Assembly: GCA_016839815.1 (NCBI GenBank)
Contig: JAEOTM010000066.1
Span: forward strand, 1 to 52,115
Direction: 5' to 3'
DNA length: 52,115 bases
DNA from: Candidatus Hodarchaeota archaeon
GTDB taxonomy: Archaea; Asgardarchaeota; Heimdallarchaeia; Hodarchaeales; Hodarchaeaceae
The notes below the pieces were generated by a model. It made no database searches. It saw nothing but the letters and a program-made list of their open reading frames with translations, and was not told the DNA's origin. Of this stretch, positions 25,962-34,351 are shown in pieces (the first letter of the stretch is position 1; every line of letters begins with the position of its first letter). A program made the translations under genes and the position numbers.

Positions 25962-26954
25962 ATGACACCTTCCGAACCAATCATTTTGGGATTAGAAGGA
26001 ACAGCTCATACAGCTGGGGTAGCGGTAATCAAAGGCAAAGAAATTATTGCTAATACGTCTTCAACTTACTTTCCACCCCAGGGAGGAATTCACCCTCGGG
26101 AAGCCGCAATTTATCTAGCAAAAGAATTTCCTCAACTTATCGGTGATACATTCAAGGGATTACCTTTTGGAATTGATAAAATAGATGGAATAGCATTTTC
26201 TCAAGGACCTGGCCTAGGTCCATGTCTAAGAACAACCGCTACTGTTGCTAGAGCTATTTCTTTAAGACTCGGAATCCCTCTTCTTGGAGTTAATCATTGT
26301 ATTGCCCATGTTGAACTAGGAAGAACTATAACTCCAGCAGATGATCCTTTGGTTCTTTATGTAAGTGGAGGAAACACACAATTAATTACGTTCTTAAACG
26401 GACGGTATCGTGTGTTAGGAGAAACTCTGGATATTGCGATTGGAAACGCATTAGATACTTTAGGGAGAGAAATGAATTTACCACATCCTGGGGGGCCTCA
26501 TATAGAAAAGCAAGCACAAACAGGGCAGGAGCTTTTACCTCTCCCTTATACGATAAAAGGTATGTCTTTTTCATTCTCTGGTATGGTAACTGCTGCTAAG
26601 AAACTAATACCAAAGCATTCAACTGCTGATATTTGTTATTCTTTTCAAGAATACACATTTGCAATACTTGCTGAAGCTACTGAACGAGCTCTTTCTTGTA
26701 CTAAGAAAAAATCAGTTCTATTAACAGGGGGGGTAGCAGCTAATGCACATTTGCAGGAAGTAATTCAAAAAGTTGCTGATGAACAAGATTCATCATTTTA
26801 TGTCGTTCCGCGCAATTTAGCAGGTGATAATGGAGTGATGATCGCATTCGCAGGAACTCATCTTTTAAACACAGGAGAAATCCTTCCTATTCAAGAAAGT
26901 CAAGTTAAACCGAGATGGAGAACAGACCAAGTTCAAGTAGGGTGGATTTCATGA
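25962..26954 (+). CDS. kae1: KEOPS subunit Kae1, tRNA N6-threonylcarbamoyl transferase
   Basis: A 330-residue ASKHA-fold enzyme that transfers threonylcarbamoyl to A37 of ANN-decoding tRNAs. The phosphate-binding start L-G-L-E-G-T-A-H-T is present, as are the iron ligands in N-H-C-I-A-H and the nucleotide motif Y-V-S-G-G-N-T-Q. A late G-G-V-A-A-N loop and L-A-G-D-N-G-V-M-I complete it. The ATG at 25962 is chosen; upstream codons of the open frame overlap eS31. Its stop overlaps the Bud32 start by four bases, so the two KEOPS subunits are cotranslated as separate proteins, unlike the fused Kae1-Bud32 of some methanogens. Confidence 0.95.
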   Translation: MTPSEPIILGLEGTAHTAGVAVIKGKEIIANTSSTYFPPQGGIHPREAAIYLAKEFPQLIGDTFKGLPFGIDKIDGIAFSQGPGLGPCLRTTATVARAISLRLGIPLLGVNHCIAHVELGRTITPADDPLVLYVSGGNTQLITFLNGRYRVLGETLDIAIGNALDTLGREMNLPHPGGPHIEKQAQTGQELLPLPYTIKGMSFSFSGMVTAAKKLIPKHSTADICYSFQEYTFAILAEATERALSCTKKKSVLLTGGVAANAHLQEVIQKVADEQDSSFYVVPRNLAGDNGVMIAFAGTHLLNTGEILPIQESQVKPRWRTDQVQVGWIS

Positions 26955-27604
26955 AACTAGTTCAGGCAGAAAGAATTGCTAAGGGGGCAGAGGCCGTAAT
27001 ATTCAAGGGGACATTTCTCAAAGAAGTAATTACAATTAAACAGCGAATTCCAAAGTCTTATCGACACCCAGAGATTGATCAACGGATAAGACTTCAAAGG
27101 TTAAGATCAGAAGCTAAAGTTATGACAAGCGCAAGAAAATTAGGCGTATCAGTACCGAGTTTGATGGGGATTGACCTTCGAAATTTTACACTCATTCTAG
27201 AATCTTTAGATGGAATATTATTGTACGAGAAAATGGATACACTCCCAGTTGATGAATTACATCCGATATTTTCGAATTTAGGAACTCAGATTGGCCTTTT
27301 ACATAAAAATGACATAATTCATGGTGATTTAACTGTATTCAATGTTCTTGTTCAACCAGAAGATGAACCTTCAATAATTGACTTCGGACTCGGTAGAATT
27401 TCAAATGAATTAGAAGCAAAAGCGGATGATATACTTACTTTTTATTCAACATTAAAAGCAATCCAACCAGCTTCAAAAATTCTCTTTAATACATTTTTAG
27501 AAGGTTATCTAAGTGAATATCAAGAGGGGAAGAAAACTTATGAACAAATGAAAAAAATTCAAAGTCGAGCACGATATGTCGCACGGGAAGACCGACTTGA
27601 ATAA
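26951..27604 (+). CDS. bud32: KEOPS subunit Bud32, small atypical protein kinase/ATPase
   Basis: A 217-residue RIO/piD261-type kinase that serves as the ATPase of KEOPS and drives tRNA threonylcarbamoylation with Kae1. Visible elements are a short Gly-rich loop G-A-E-A-V-I-F, the lysine in I-T-I-K-Q-R-I, the catalytic loop I-I-H-G-D-L-T-V-F-N and the metal motif I-D-F-G-L-G. The start is ATG in the ATGA overlap with the Kae1 stop, after GGTGG. Cgi121 and Pcc1 are not nearby. Confidence 0.95.
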   Translation: MKLVQAERIAKGAEAVIFKGTFLKEVITIKQRIPKSYRHPEIDQRIRLQRLRSEAKVMTSARKLGVSVPSLMGIDLRNFTLILESLDGILLYEKMDTLPVDELHPIFSNLGTQIGLLHKNDIIHGDLTVFNVLVQPEDEPSIIDFGLGRISNELEAKADDILTFYSTLKAIQPASKILFNTFLEGYLSEYQEGKKTYEQMKKIQSRARYVAREDRLE

Positions 27605-27627
27605 TACGATTATTTGGTGGAAAATAG

Positions 27628-28383
27628 ATGAAGTTCAAAATTTTTCATGAAGATCAAGAAGTACTTAATCAATGCAAGAGATTTATTGCTGGATGGCATG
27701 GTTTAGGAGAAATTGGTTATATCACCGTTTCTCACATGATTGAAGATCTCAAATTAAAACGAATCGCAACTATCATGTCAAGTGGAGCTCCCCCATTTAT
27801 ATCAGTTCAAAATAGTCAATTGCGATTACCTTTCGAAATATATGGAAAGGAAGACTATGATTTCGCGATTTTTATTCCTCACCTCCAGCCCTATCGACAT
27901 GTACAAATCGAGTTTTCCGAAAGGATGTCTGAATGGATACTAAAACAGAAATCTCTATCTGAAGCATATTTTATCGGAGGGGTTGATGCTCGATTAAAGA
28001 CTTCAGAAAATGATATTCAATACATTCCAACAAGAGCATTTTTACAATTAGTTAACCTGAATTCTGAATTCCACGAAGAGGTTAAAACAAACTTGCTTGA
28101 TCCAGGTTTATTCGTAGCAGGTCCTTTAGCCATTATGCTTGGGTATCTTGATATGAGTATGTTTCCTGCAGTAGGGCTTTTAGCATATGCCCAGAGGGAG
28201 CGTCCTGATCCATTAGGTGCTGTAGCTACTATTAAAAAACTGAACGAAATTTTAGATATCAATATTGATACAAATGAACTAGTACAGAATGCTCAAACAA
28301 TTGAAGAAGAGATTAAGCGTCAATTAGCTCCTATTGAGGAAAACCAAGCAGATAATCTCTCTACTAAGCGGATGTATACTTGA
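27628..28383 (+). CDS. PAC2 family protein (proteasome-assembly chaperone-like)
   Basis: A 251-residue protein of the PAC2 superfamily. G-W-H-G-L-G-E-I-G-Y near residue 22 and a central G-P-L-A-I-M-L-G-Y segment match the family, whose eukaryotic members help assemble 20S proteasomes; archaeal members are less studied. The C-terminus has charged helices ending in a non-conserved tail. It starts with ATG 23 bases after bud32 and ends the operon. Convergent with the prenyltransferase gene. Function in archaea is uncertain. Confidence 0.82.
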   Translation: MKFKIFHEDQEVLNQCKRFIAGWHGLGEIGYITVSHMIEDLKLKRIATIMSSGAPPFISVQNSQLRLPFEIYGKEDYDFAIFIPHLQPYRHVQIEFSERMSEWILKQKSLSEAYFIGGVDARLKTSENDIQYIPTRAFLQLVNLNSEFHEEVKTNLLDPGLFVAGPLAIMLGYLDMSMFPAVGLLAYAQRERPDPLGAVATIKKLNEILDINIDTNELVQNAQTIEEEIKRQLAPIEENQADNLSTKRMYT

Positions 28384-28402
28384 ATAAATTTAAGTAGAAT
28401 AG

Positions 28403-29194
28403 CTACTTTCCATGACGTCGTTTTCGAGATTGATAAGTACGGATAGCTCTCCACAAGTCGATCTTTCGGAATCCAGGGAAAAATACATCTGCAAAATAAA
28501 GTTCACTGTATACAGATTGCCAAGTAAGGAAACCTGATAGGCGTTCTTCACCTGATGTGCGAATAATGAGATCAGGATCGGGTATTCCATTGGTATAAAG
28601 ATGTCTCTCAACCACCAACTCATTAATCTCTTCTACATCCATTTCTTTATTGACAACTTTCTTTGCAATTGATTTCATGGCATCAATCATTTCTGCACGT
28701 CCCCCATAGCCTATTGCGATAATTAGTGTCGGTCCAGACTTCTCTGTATCAGAACTGGTTTCTGCTCTTCTTATTGCCTGTTGAACTTTCATCGGGAGCA
28801 AATGGGTTCGTCCAATAACTTTAATCTTCACATTCCTTTTCTTTAACTCGGGATGGTCGATAAGTTCCTCAAAGGTTGATTCAAATAAATTCATTAATTC
28901 TGTGACTTCTTCATCTGTTCTCTCAAAGTTTTCAGTCGAAAAAGCGTATAGAGTCACATATTCAATCTCAAGATCCCAGAACCACTCAAGAATATCCTTC
29001 AACTTATCACGGCCAAGACGATGACCAAAAGTACTTGGAAGACGCTTTGCACGTGCATAACGCCGATTCCCATCCATAATTAGGGCAACATGGGTGGGGT
29101 GAATTCCTTCCTCAATACCACCCTTAATTTGATTCCATAACCTACGTTCATACAGCTTATAGATCAGTGAATCAAACCTTAAATTTATTTTCAA
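28403..29194 (-). CDS. uppS: cis-Prenyltransferase (undecaprenyl/dolichyl diphosphate synthase)
   Basis: A 263-residue enzyme that elongates farnesyl or geranylgeranyl diphosphate to the long cis-polyprenyl diphosphate used as glycan carrier. Motifs are A-L-I-M-D-G-N-R-R-Y-A-R at the N-terminus (the catalytic Asp), Y-A-F-S-T-E-N-F-E-R and the late D-P-D-L-I-I-R-T-S-G-E with R-L-S-G-F-L-T-W-Q-S. The TTG start at 29194 has only a weak binding site. It stands alone on its strand. It supplies the lipid carrier for N-glycosylation and possibly the GT2 enzyme at 34776. Confidence 0.95.
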   Translation of the reverse strand: MKINLRFDSLIYKLYERRLWNQIKGGIEEGIHPTHVALIMDGNRRYARAKRLPSTFGHRLGRDKLKDILEWFWDLEIEYVTLYAFSTENFERTDEEVTELMNLFESTFEELIDHPELKKRNVKIKVIGRTHLLPMKVQQAIRRAETSSDTEKSGPTLIIAIGYGGRAEMIDAMKSIAKKVVNKEMDVEEINELVVERHLYTNGIPDPDLIIRTSGEERLSGFLTWQSVYSELYFADVFFPGFRKIDLWRAIRTYQSRKRRHGK

Positions 29195-29362
29195 AACTAA
29201 AATCCAGCCTTTTCAATTGAGAGGATTTCGATTCAATATAAATTTATTAAGTAATAAAAATTTCTTGGAATCAATGTTCCGCAAGAAATTATGTGAACGA
29301 ATTAATATAAATCAAGAGTCCTAGGAGAGGGATTCTAATTCACGAATAAGGATTTTAGAAAA

Positions 29363-29447
29363 TGCGGGGGGTGAGATTTGAACTCACGAACGCCTACACG
29401 ACTAGGACCTCAACCTAGCTCCTTTGACCTGGCTGGGAAACCCCCGC
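29363..29447 (-). tRNA. tRNA-Leu(GAG)
   Basis: An 85-base type II tRNA on the minus strand. The acceptor stem GCGGGGG pairs with CCCCCGC, with A at 29363 as discriminator. The anticodon stem CTAGG/CCTAG closes loop TTGAGGT, anticodon GAG. A 14-base variable arm and T arm GTGAG-TTCAAAT-CTCAC follow, all normal for leucine. The D-stem is 3 bp. CCA is not encoded. It lies only 12 bases after the end of the Rpb8-like gene and has no intron. A TTTAAAG box 36-42 bases upstream, inside that gene, could be its promoter. Confidence 0.95.
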
Positions 29448-29459
29448 GCAGCAATATTT

Positions 29460-29822
29460 TTATCGTACAATAATCAAATATTCTTTAAATGGTAATTTGA
29501 ATTCTGATAAGACTTTTCCAGAGAACAAGCGGAATGTTAACCCACCAGAAGAAAATGAGTATATCTTTTCTTTTCCTACGGGCTTCGTTCTGTAGTTAAT
29601 TGCATTTAATGCTACTTTGGCATCTTTTAAGGAAGGAGTCTTTTTTTTAACTGCAACAACTTCAATCTGAAGATTCTTAGCATCGTGTAAATCAACAATC
29701 TTAGAGGGTATTTCCATTCTTCCTCTTAGTCCCAATTTTTCATCCCTGAAATCAATTAGCCAGAGATTATTATCAAAATCTTCCTCTAGTTGAAACACTT
29801 CTGCATTTATTAGCATGTTCAT
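29460..29822 (-). CDS. rpo8: RNA polymerase subunit Rpo8 (RpoG, Rpb8-like)
   Basis: A 120-residue protein with an all-beta pattern. Its C-terminal half, I-Y-S-F-S-S-G-G-L-T-F-R-L-F-S-G, then F-K-E-Y-L-I-I-V-R, matches the Y-x-S-F-G-G-L-L-M-R-L-x-G ... V-Y-L-L-M-K end of eukaryotic Rpb8 and of crenarchaeal RpoG. That subunit is known from TACK and Asgard archaea but not from euryarchaea or bacteria. It lies three bases after Lsm on the same strand and just before tRNA-Leu(GAG). Only the C-terminal motif supports this, so a distant OB-fold protein is an alternative. Confidence 0.6.
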   Translation of the reverse strand: MNMLINAEVFQLEEDFDNNLWLIDFRDEKLGLRGRMEIPSKIVDLHDAKNLQIEVVAVKKKTPSLKDAKVALNAINYRTKPVGKEKIYSFSSGGLTFRLFSGKVLSEFKLPFKEYLIIVR

Positions 29823-29824
29823 TC

Positions 29825-30268
29825 CTACTCTTCTGAAGCTTGATCACTTGCATATCGGTTAAATATTGCACGGACACGATCTGCAACTGGTCCTGTTCCT
29901 TCAACACCCGTTTCAGATACTTTAACTCTTTCAAGAACGACAATTAAACCTGCTTCATCATAGACTTTAACGTCTCCAGGACGACGAAAGATTTGTTCCA
30001 GTTCTTCTTTTAAGCCCAAAAGATCGAATGGAGCTTCTTCTAAGTAAATCTCTGCGATTTGGTCACCATTTAAACAAATACGATGAATTTCATTAGTTTC
30101 ATCGTCACGTTTTGCTTTTATTAAGACACAAGTAAGAGTCTCAGGTGATAATCCTTTGAGTTCTCCTACAAATTTTTTTCCATTCTTAAGAATTACAGCG
30201 ACTCTTTTATTGTTAAATGCAGTGATTTCTTTTTGAAAAGTTCTTTTGGCTTGACCGACCATGGACAT
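29825..30268 (-). CDS. Lsm/Sm-like archaeal protein with C-terminal extension
   Basis: A 147-residue RNA-binding protein. An N-terminal Sm fold (Sm1 around R-V-A-V-I-L-K-N-G-K-K-F-V-G-E-L, Sm2 around I-C-L-N-G-D-Q-I-A-E-I-Y) is followed by an extra domain of about 70 residues, a layout known from archaeal SmAP3. Sm-like proteins form rings that bind U-rich RNA. The ATG is preceded by GGAGG, spaced for efficient translation. It leads a short unit with the Rpb8-like gene and tRNA-Leu(GAG). The role of the C-terminal domain is unknown. Confidence 0.8.
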   Translation of the reverse strand: MSMVGQAKRTFQKEITAFNNKRVAVILKNGKKFVGELKGLSPETLTCVLIKAKRDDETNEIHRICLNGDQIAEIYLEEAPFDLLGLKEELEQIFRRPGDVKVYDEAGLIVVLERVKVSETGVEGTGPVADRVRAIFNRYASDQASEE

Positions 30269-30522
30269 GCTTAAGCCTCCTTACAAAACAAGCAGATATC
30301 GTTATTAGTAAATCCTTCAGATAATTAACCAAAATTTGCTTCGTAACGGTAATCTGGCTCGTTAAATGTGCAATTATCTTGTATATATATTTTTTCTGAA
30401 GTCCTGTACCACTTATTTGGAGTAAAGGATATTATTCAAAGAAAAATGAATATTATTAATTGATAATCGTCTTTCAGCATCCAAAAACTTTGTACCATAA
30501 TTTCTAGCCTTGGAATAAAATT

Positions 30523-30891
30523 TTACAACGACTCAACGGCTCTAGCCTTAACCAAGAGGGACCAGTCTAAGTTTAACTTAATGATGTGTTCCAAATGGTA
30601 CTCAGATTCTTCTTTATGACCATAAGCTAGTACTATATCTCCCAAACCTATATGGGTCGTATCTATATCCTGTAAAATAAACTTAAATTCAGAAATCTCG
30701 TCCGATAATACTATTTCTGCATCATCTTTCTCTTTTACTTTACAATATATCTGAAATTTTGTTTCAGATGCAATATTAGCGAGAGATAACATAGTAATCT
30801 CTTCATAAGGTCTAATTGAAGTTCTGATCAACATAATCCTCTCTTGTGTACTCTTTCCTTCATAATGATTTGTATAATTAATCTTTCTCAT
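30523..30891 (-). CDS. Small OB-fold protein, RPA14-like candidate
   Basis: A 122-residue protein. Its strand pattern (I-V-L-S-D-E-I-S-E-F-K-F-I-L, then G-L-G-D-I-V-L-A-Y-G-H, then L-N-L-D-W-S-L-L-V-K-A) is that of a small OB fold, and the tail resembles the last helix of RPA3/RPA14. With the RPA32-like protein at 20007 it could complete an RPA-type complex, but there is no diagnostic motif. The true start may be ATG 30834, which has GAGAGG just upstream, making a 103-residue protein. It stands alone on its strand. Confidence 0.45.
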   Translation of the reverse strand: MRKINYTNHYEGKSTQERIMLIRTSIRPYEEITMLSLANIASETKFQIYCKVKEKDDAEIVLSDEISEFKFILQDIDTTHIGLGDIVLAYGHKEESEYHLEHIIKLNLDWSLLVKARAVESL

Positions 30892-31008
30892 TTCTCTGAT
30901 AATCTAGACTGAGGAGGATTTCGTTGATTGCCAAAAGAAACGCAGCTTCTTTAAAACTTTAGAGGATTTCAGCCAGTACTGAGCACAAATTGGTTGGAGA
31001 TAATTTTA

Positions 31009-31353
31009 ATGGATTTTTGTGAATGTGGAGCTCTTCTTGTCCCTGATAAACAGGCAGATGGAAGCATCGTGATGAAATGTAATTCTTGTGGGAAAACAAT
31101 CGGCGCTGATTCACATTCGAATTCAAAAGCATTTGAGATCAAACAGACCATAAGACACTCTGATCTGGAAAAAACAGTCATTATTGATGATGAAAATGAG
31201 GTTGAAACTATGCCCACCGTCACCGCAAGTTGTGAAAAATGTGGTCATCATGAAGCAGTTTACTGGCAACTCCAAACGAGGAGTGCAGATGAGGCCTCAA
31301 CTACATTTTATCGATGTAAGAAATGCAAATTTACATGGCGTGATTATGGTTAA
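31009..31353 (+). CDS. tfs: Transcription factor S (TFS), RNA cleavage factor
   Basis: A 114-residue TFIIS/Rpb9-like protein. The N-terminal zinc ribbon (C-E-C-G ... C-N-S-C-G) is joined by a charged linker to the C-terminal ribbon C-E-K-C-G and C-K-K-C-K-F-T-W, holding the acidic hairpin R-S-A-D-E-A-S-T-T-F. That D-E pair enters the polymerase funnel and stimulates transcript cleavage, so it is the TFS cleavage factor rather than a plain Rpo9 subunit. ATG 31009 is preferred over TTG 30994: GGAG lies about ten bases upstream. Convergent with fibrillarin. Confidence 0.93.
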   Translation: MDFCECGALLVPDKQADGSIVMKCNSCGKTIGADSHSNSKAFEIKQTIRHSDLEKTVIIDDENEVETMPTVTASCEKCGHHEAVYWQLQTRSADEASTTFYRCKKCKFTWRDYG

Positions 31354-31366
31354 AAAACAAGGATAT

Positions 31367-32047
31367 CTATTCTTTTTTTATTATCATGACTGCATGCTTC
31401 TTTTCATAGGCATCAATCTTAGAATGTTCTATTACCTTTAGTCCGAAGTTATTTTCTAAGATACTCATTTGTTTGGAAAATACTTCTTCTGGTTCAAGTG
31501 ATACATCTATGCTTTGGGATTTGATGGCGATTATACCTTCCCCGCCTGGTTTAAGGTACTCTTGGGCATTTCTACCAAAAATTTTTGCCTGTTCCGGTTG
31601 AGAAACATCTTGATACAGTAGATCCACATCAAAAACATACGAAGAATATTCTTCTGGCCTTCTAGCATCCGCAAGAATTGGTATCAAGTTTGGTCGCTGT
31701 TCCGCAAGTCGATAAAATTTCCTCATGACTTTTGGAGAAAACTCAACCCCATAAATAAAACCATCTTCTAAGATATCTGAGAAATGAGAGGGTGTTGTAC
31801 CTGTGGAAACTCCCAAATATAGGATATTTTTAGCTTTTAATTGAGGTAGAAGCTTCATTCCTGATAAATAAGCCGCAGCAAATTTAGATCGAAAGGGATC
31901 CCATAATCTATATTCTTCGTTTTCAACTTTGATTAATCTTTCACCGTAAACATTCGTACCAGGAACTTTGTTTTTGGTAGCAAGTCGATTCTTTTGATCT
32001 ATTTTTAATTGGTACATCCCCTCGATCATAGTTTCTTTTACCTTCAT
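31367..32047 (-). CDS. flpA: Fibrillarin, box C/D RNA 2'-O-methyltransferase
   Basis: A 226-residue AdoMet methyltransferase, the enzyme of box C/D RNPs that 2'-O-methylates rRNA and tRNA. Family signatures are Y-R-L-W-D-P-F-R-S-K-F-A-A-A, N-I-L-Y-L-G-V-S-T-G-T-T-P-S-H and D-V-D-L-L-Y-Q-D-V-S-Q-P (the last bearing the acidic catalytic residue), and a late I-A-I-K-S-Q-S-I-D. ATG start behind GGGTGAC. It follows the Nop5 gene by 27 bases, the usual archaeal pair. The third RNP protein, L7Ae, is not in the window. Confidence 0.97.
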   Translation of the reverse strand: MKVKETMIEGMYQLKIDQKNRLATKNKVPGTNVYGERLIKVENEEYRLWDPFRSKFAAAYLSGMKLLPQLKAKNILYLGVSTGTTPSHFSDILEDGFIYGVEFSPKVMRKFYRLAEQRPNLIPILADARRPEEYSSYVFDVDLLYQDVSQPEQAKIFGRNAQEYLKPGGEGIIAIKSQSIDVSLEPEEVFSKQMSILENNFGLKVIEHSKIDAYEKKHAVMIIKKE

Positions 32048-32074
32048 CTTGTCACCCTAAGATATTTAGATTAT

Positions 32075-33361
32075 TTAATCCTTCTTTTTATTCCTACGCT
32101 TCTTATATTTAGAATCAGATCTTGTTCCAGATTTCTTTGGTCCTTTTTTAAAGTGTTTACCACGCTTCCCTCTAGATTTAGAATCCTTCTTTTTTTGTTT
32201 TCTTGCTTTTTGTTTATCTGAAGGTTCGGGAAACGATTCTTTAATCTCATTTATTCTTTTCTCAAGATCTTCTAGTAGGGTTGGAGCTATGAATTCACCA
32301 CTAAAGAAATCAACTCGTGAAGCAATACTGAGCTTCCCCGCTAGTGCTCGTGCAATTTTCCCCCTCTGGTGTTTCTTTGCTGAATGGATGAACTGAGATT
32401 GGAAAATAACCCCATGTTTTGGAGGATCCTCACCTGACCTTAAATGTCTAAATAATGCCTTTTCAGCCCCTAAAACTTGAATTGTACCTGAAGATCGTTT
32501 CGCTAAATTTTCTAAACTTCCCACGAGGGAAATAAGGCGTGCACCAAGCAGACTACCAACTAGGAATTGTAAATTTGGAGCTACTTCCTTCATGCTTTCT
32601 TCAATATAGTTTTCGAGATTTTCTTTTATGTTTAAGATCTCTACACCGAAAGATGCCAAATTGGATATTGGATTCATATCGTAGTTAGAGATATCAGCAC
32701 CTAGTGAGTTTTCTGCAGCTTGTTGTATAAGTTCCTGTCTTCTCTCAGATAATGAAGAAATTTCCTCTGTTACGATTTCTGATCGAACTTTTCCCCTCAT
32801 CTTCGATACAAGACGAATGTATTGATTATTATCTCTTACCAGGTCAACTAATTCTGGAAAATGGATTCCGTACCATTCTGATAAACGAGCATATATTAAA
32901 TTCAATATTGAATTAATATCATCAATACTATTAATTGCCTGAGCAAGATATTTATCCCTTGCCTCAACATTCTCCCGTAAAAGGGTTTGTGTCTGAACCA
33001 ATGATTTATTTCGTAATAGAGAAATAAGTTCTCCTGGGCTGGTTAAATCGAGTTTTTTAACAAGAAAGTCGTTTATATTCGACCTAAATGTGGAAAATTC
33101 TCCTGCACTCGCAAACCGAACTTCTTCGTACCCTATCTGTCTTAGATGGTCAATAACCACTACATTATCTGAAACAATTTCTTCTGTTTTGTCTGGTAAT
33201 ACCTTTCGCAGTTCTTCTTCATGTTCGGTTAGAAAAACTTTGAATTGGCCTGTTAAAATGGTTTCGTTATCTTTAAACATAAGGGAATCATAAATTTCAG
33301 TCGATTCGGAAGAAATTTCTCCAAAGATGACTCCTGCTGCTGAGACTAGTACGCCTTTCAA
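32075..33361 (-). CDS. nop5: Nop5/Nop56 box C/D RNP scaffold
   Basis: A 428-residue scaffold that joins fibrillarin to L7Ae on guide RNA. The N-terminal fibrillarin-binding domain, the long coiled coil (about 120-230) and the C-terminal Nop domain are all present, including A-R-L-I-S-L-V-G-S-L-E-N-L-A-K, G-T-I-Q-V-L-G-A-E-K-A-L-F-R-H-L and the H-G-V-I-F-Q-S motif. A 45-residue Lys/Arg tail, longer than in most archaea, resembles eukaryotic Nop56/58. TTG start behind GGGTGAG six bases upstream. It precedes fibrillarin in an operon. Confidence 0.97.
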   Translation of the reverse strand: MKGVLVSAAGVIFGEISSESTEIYDSLMFKDNETILTGQFKVFLTEHEEELRKVLPDKTEEIVSDNVVVIDHLRQIGYEEVRFASAGEFSTFRSNINDFLVKKLDLTSPGELISLLRNKSLVQTQTLLRENVEARDKYLAQAINSIDDINSILNLIYARLSEWYGIHFPELVDLVRDNNQYIRLVSKMRGKVRSEIVTEEISSLSERRQELIQQAAENSLGADISNYDMNPISNLASFGVEILNIKENLENYIEESMKEVAPNLQFLVGSLLGARLISLVGSLENLAKRSSGTIQVLGAEKALFRHLRSGEDPPKHGVIFQSQFIHSAKKHQRGKIARALAGKLSIASRVDFFSGEFIAPTLLEDLEKRINEIKESFPEPSDKQKARKQKKKDSKSRGKRGKHFKKGPKKSGTRSDSKYKKRRNKKKD

Positions 33362-33569
33362 TTTTACTCACCCGATTATATATTCCAAGCAGAGATACTC
33401 TCAGATAAAATTCTTTCTTTAAAAATCATTGGAAACTTCTCCTTTCTCAACAGAAATCTAACAGTTTCCTCTCTGTTAAATCTGATATTTTGAATATACA
33501 AAATTTCTGAAATCATTTCCAAGAGTAAAACCTATATTGAAACACTTAAAATTAGGAATGGAATAAAAA

Positions 33570-33755
33570 ATGATGCGACAAAAGCCAATAAGTATCAAAA
33601 TTCCCGATCAAATCCTCATCCTTATTGATAACTTCGTTCGTCTTGGTCAATACGAATCAAGATCACATTTCTTACGTATAGCAATTGAAGAATTGCTTAA
33701 ACAGGAAAGGGAGACGTGGGATAAACTAGTTGATCAGATTTCTCAAAAAGAATAA
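33570..33755 (+). CDS. Ribbon-helix-helix (CopG-type) DNA-binding protein
   Basis: A 61-residue protein with a basic N-terminal strand K-P-I-S-I-K-I-P, then helix-turn-helix-like L-I-D-N-F-V-R-L-G-Q-Y-E-S-R-S-H-F-L-R, the ribbon-helix-helix pattern. Such dimers act as repressors or antitoxins. No toxin gene follows; instead the M50 protease gene begins 13 bases later, so it may regulate that operon. Start is the ATG at 33570 or the adjacent one at 33573. Confidence 0.82.
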   Translation: MMRQKPISIKIPDQILILIDNFVRLGQYESRSHFLRIAIEELLKQERETWDKLVDQISQKE

Positions 33756-33767
33756 TCCTGATGATTT

Positions 33768-34349
33768 ATGAACTCTTTTTCTCAAGAAGAACAGCAACAC
33801 CTACTTATTGCATCAGTTATTTTTGTGATTGTTGAACTATCTTTTCTACTCTCGTTTCTAGATTTCTTTGAATTACTACTAGCTGGAATTCTGATTCTTC
33901 CACTATATACATTACACGAACTAGCCCATAAATACACTGCAATTAGATATGGATTTCCTTCAAAATTCTATTTAGATCAAAACATGGCCCTTATTTCGCT
34001 TTTTTCTGCATTCTTACCTTTTAAGATCATCGCTCCTGGTGTAGTAATTTGGTATGGGAACCCTTCTTCTAGGATTCGAGCTTACGTCTCAATGATGGGG
34101 CCTTTAGTGAATATCTTTATAGGGGGATTTTTATTACTGATTTCACCTTTTCTTCCTCCTTTATGGTCACTTTTAACAATTTATATAAGCAAAGCATCGA
34201 TTAACCTTGCAATATTCAATCTTCTCCCTTTTTCAGTCCTTGATGGATCAAAGATCTACAGATGGAATCAGGAAGTTTTTTTTGTTATATTTGGTTTTAC
34301 GGTAGTTTTTTGGCTTTTTCATCCTTTAGGTTACTTTGGTTGGATTTAG
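33768..34349 (+). CDS. Site-2-protease-like M50 membrane metalloprotease
   Basis: A 193-residue polytopic membrane protein with the zinc motif in T-L-H-E-L-A-H-K-Y (HExxH) near residue 50 and a second motif L-P-F-S-V-L-D-G-S-K around residue 157 (the N/LDG that supplies the third ligand). Both are required for activity and both are intact. It is shorter than most S2P proteins and lacks a PDZ domain. Lying between a ribbon-helix-helix gene and an AN1 membrane protein gene, it may cleave a membrane-bound regulator or act in membrane-protein quality control. ATG start. Confidence 0.85.
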   Translation: MNSFSQEEQQHLLIASVIFVIVELSFLLSFLDFFELLLAGILILPLYTLHELAHKYTAIRYGFPSKFYLDQNMALISLFSAFLPFKIIAPGVVIWYGNPSSRIRAYVSMMGPLVNIFIGGFLLLISPFLPPLWSLLTIYISKASINLAIFNLLPFSVLDGSKIYRWNQEVFFVIFGFTVVFWLFHPLGYFGWI

Positions 34350-34351
34350 AT

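Noticed and set aside
33570..33755. Ribbon-helix-helix gene as an antitoxin
   Set aside because: No toxin-sized partner follows; the next gene is an intact M50 membrane protease.
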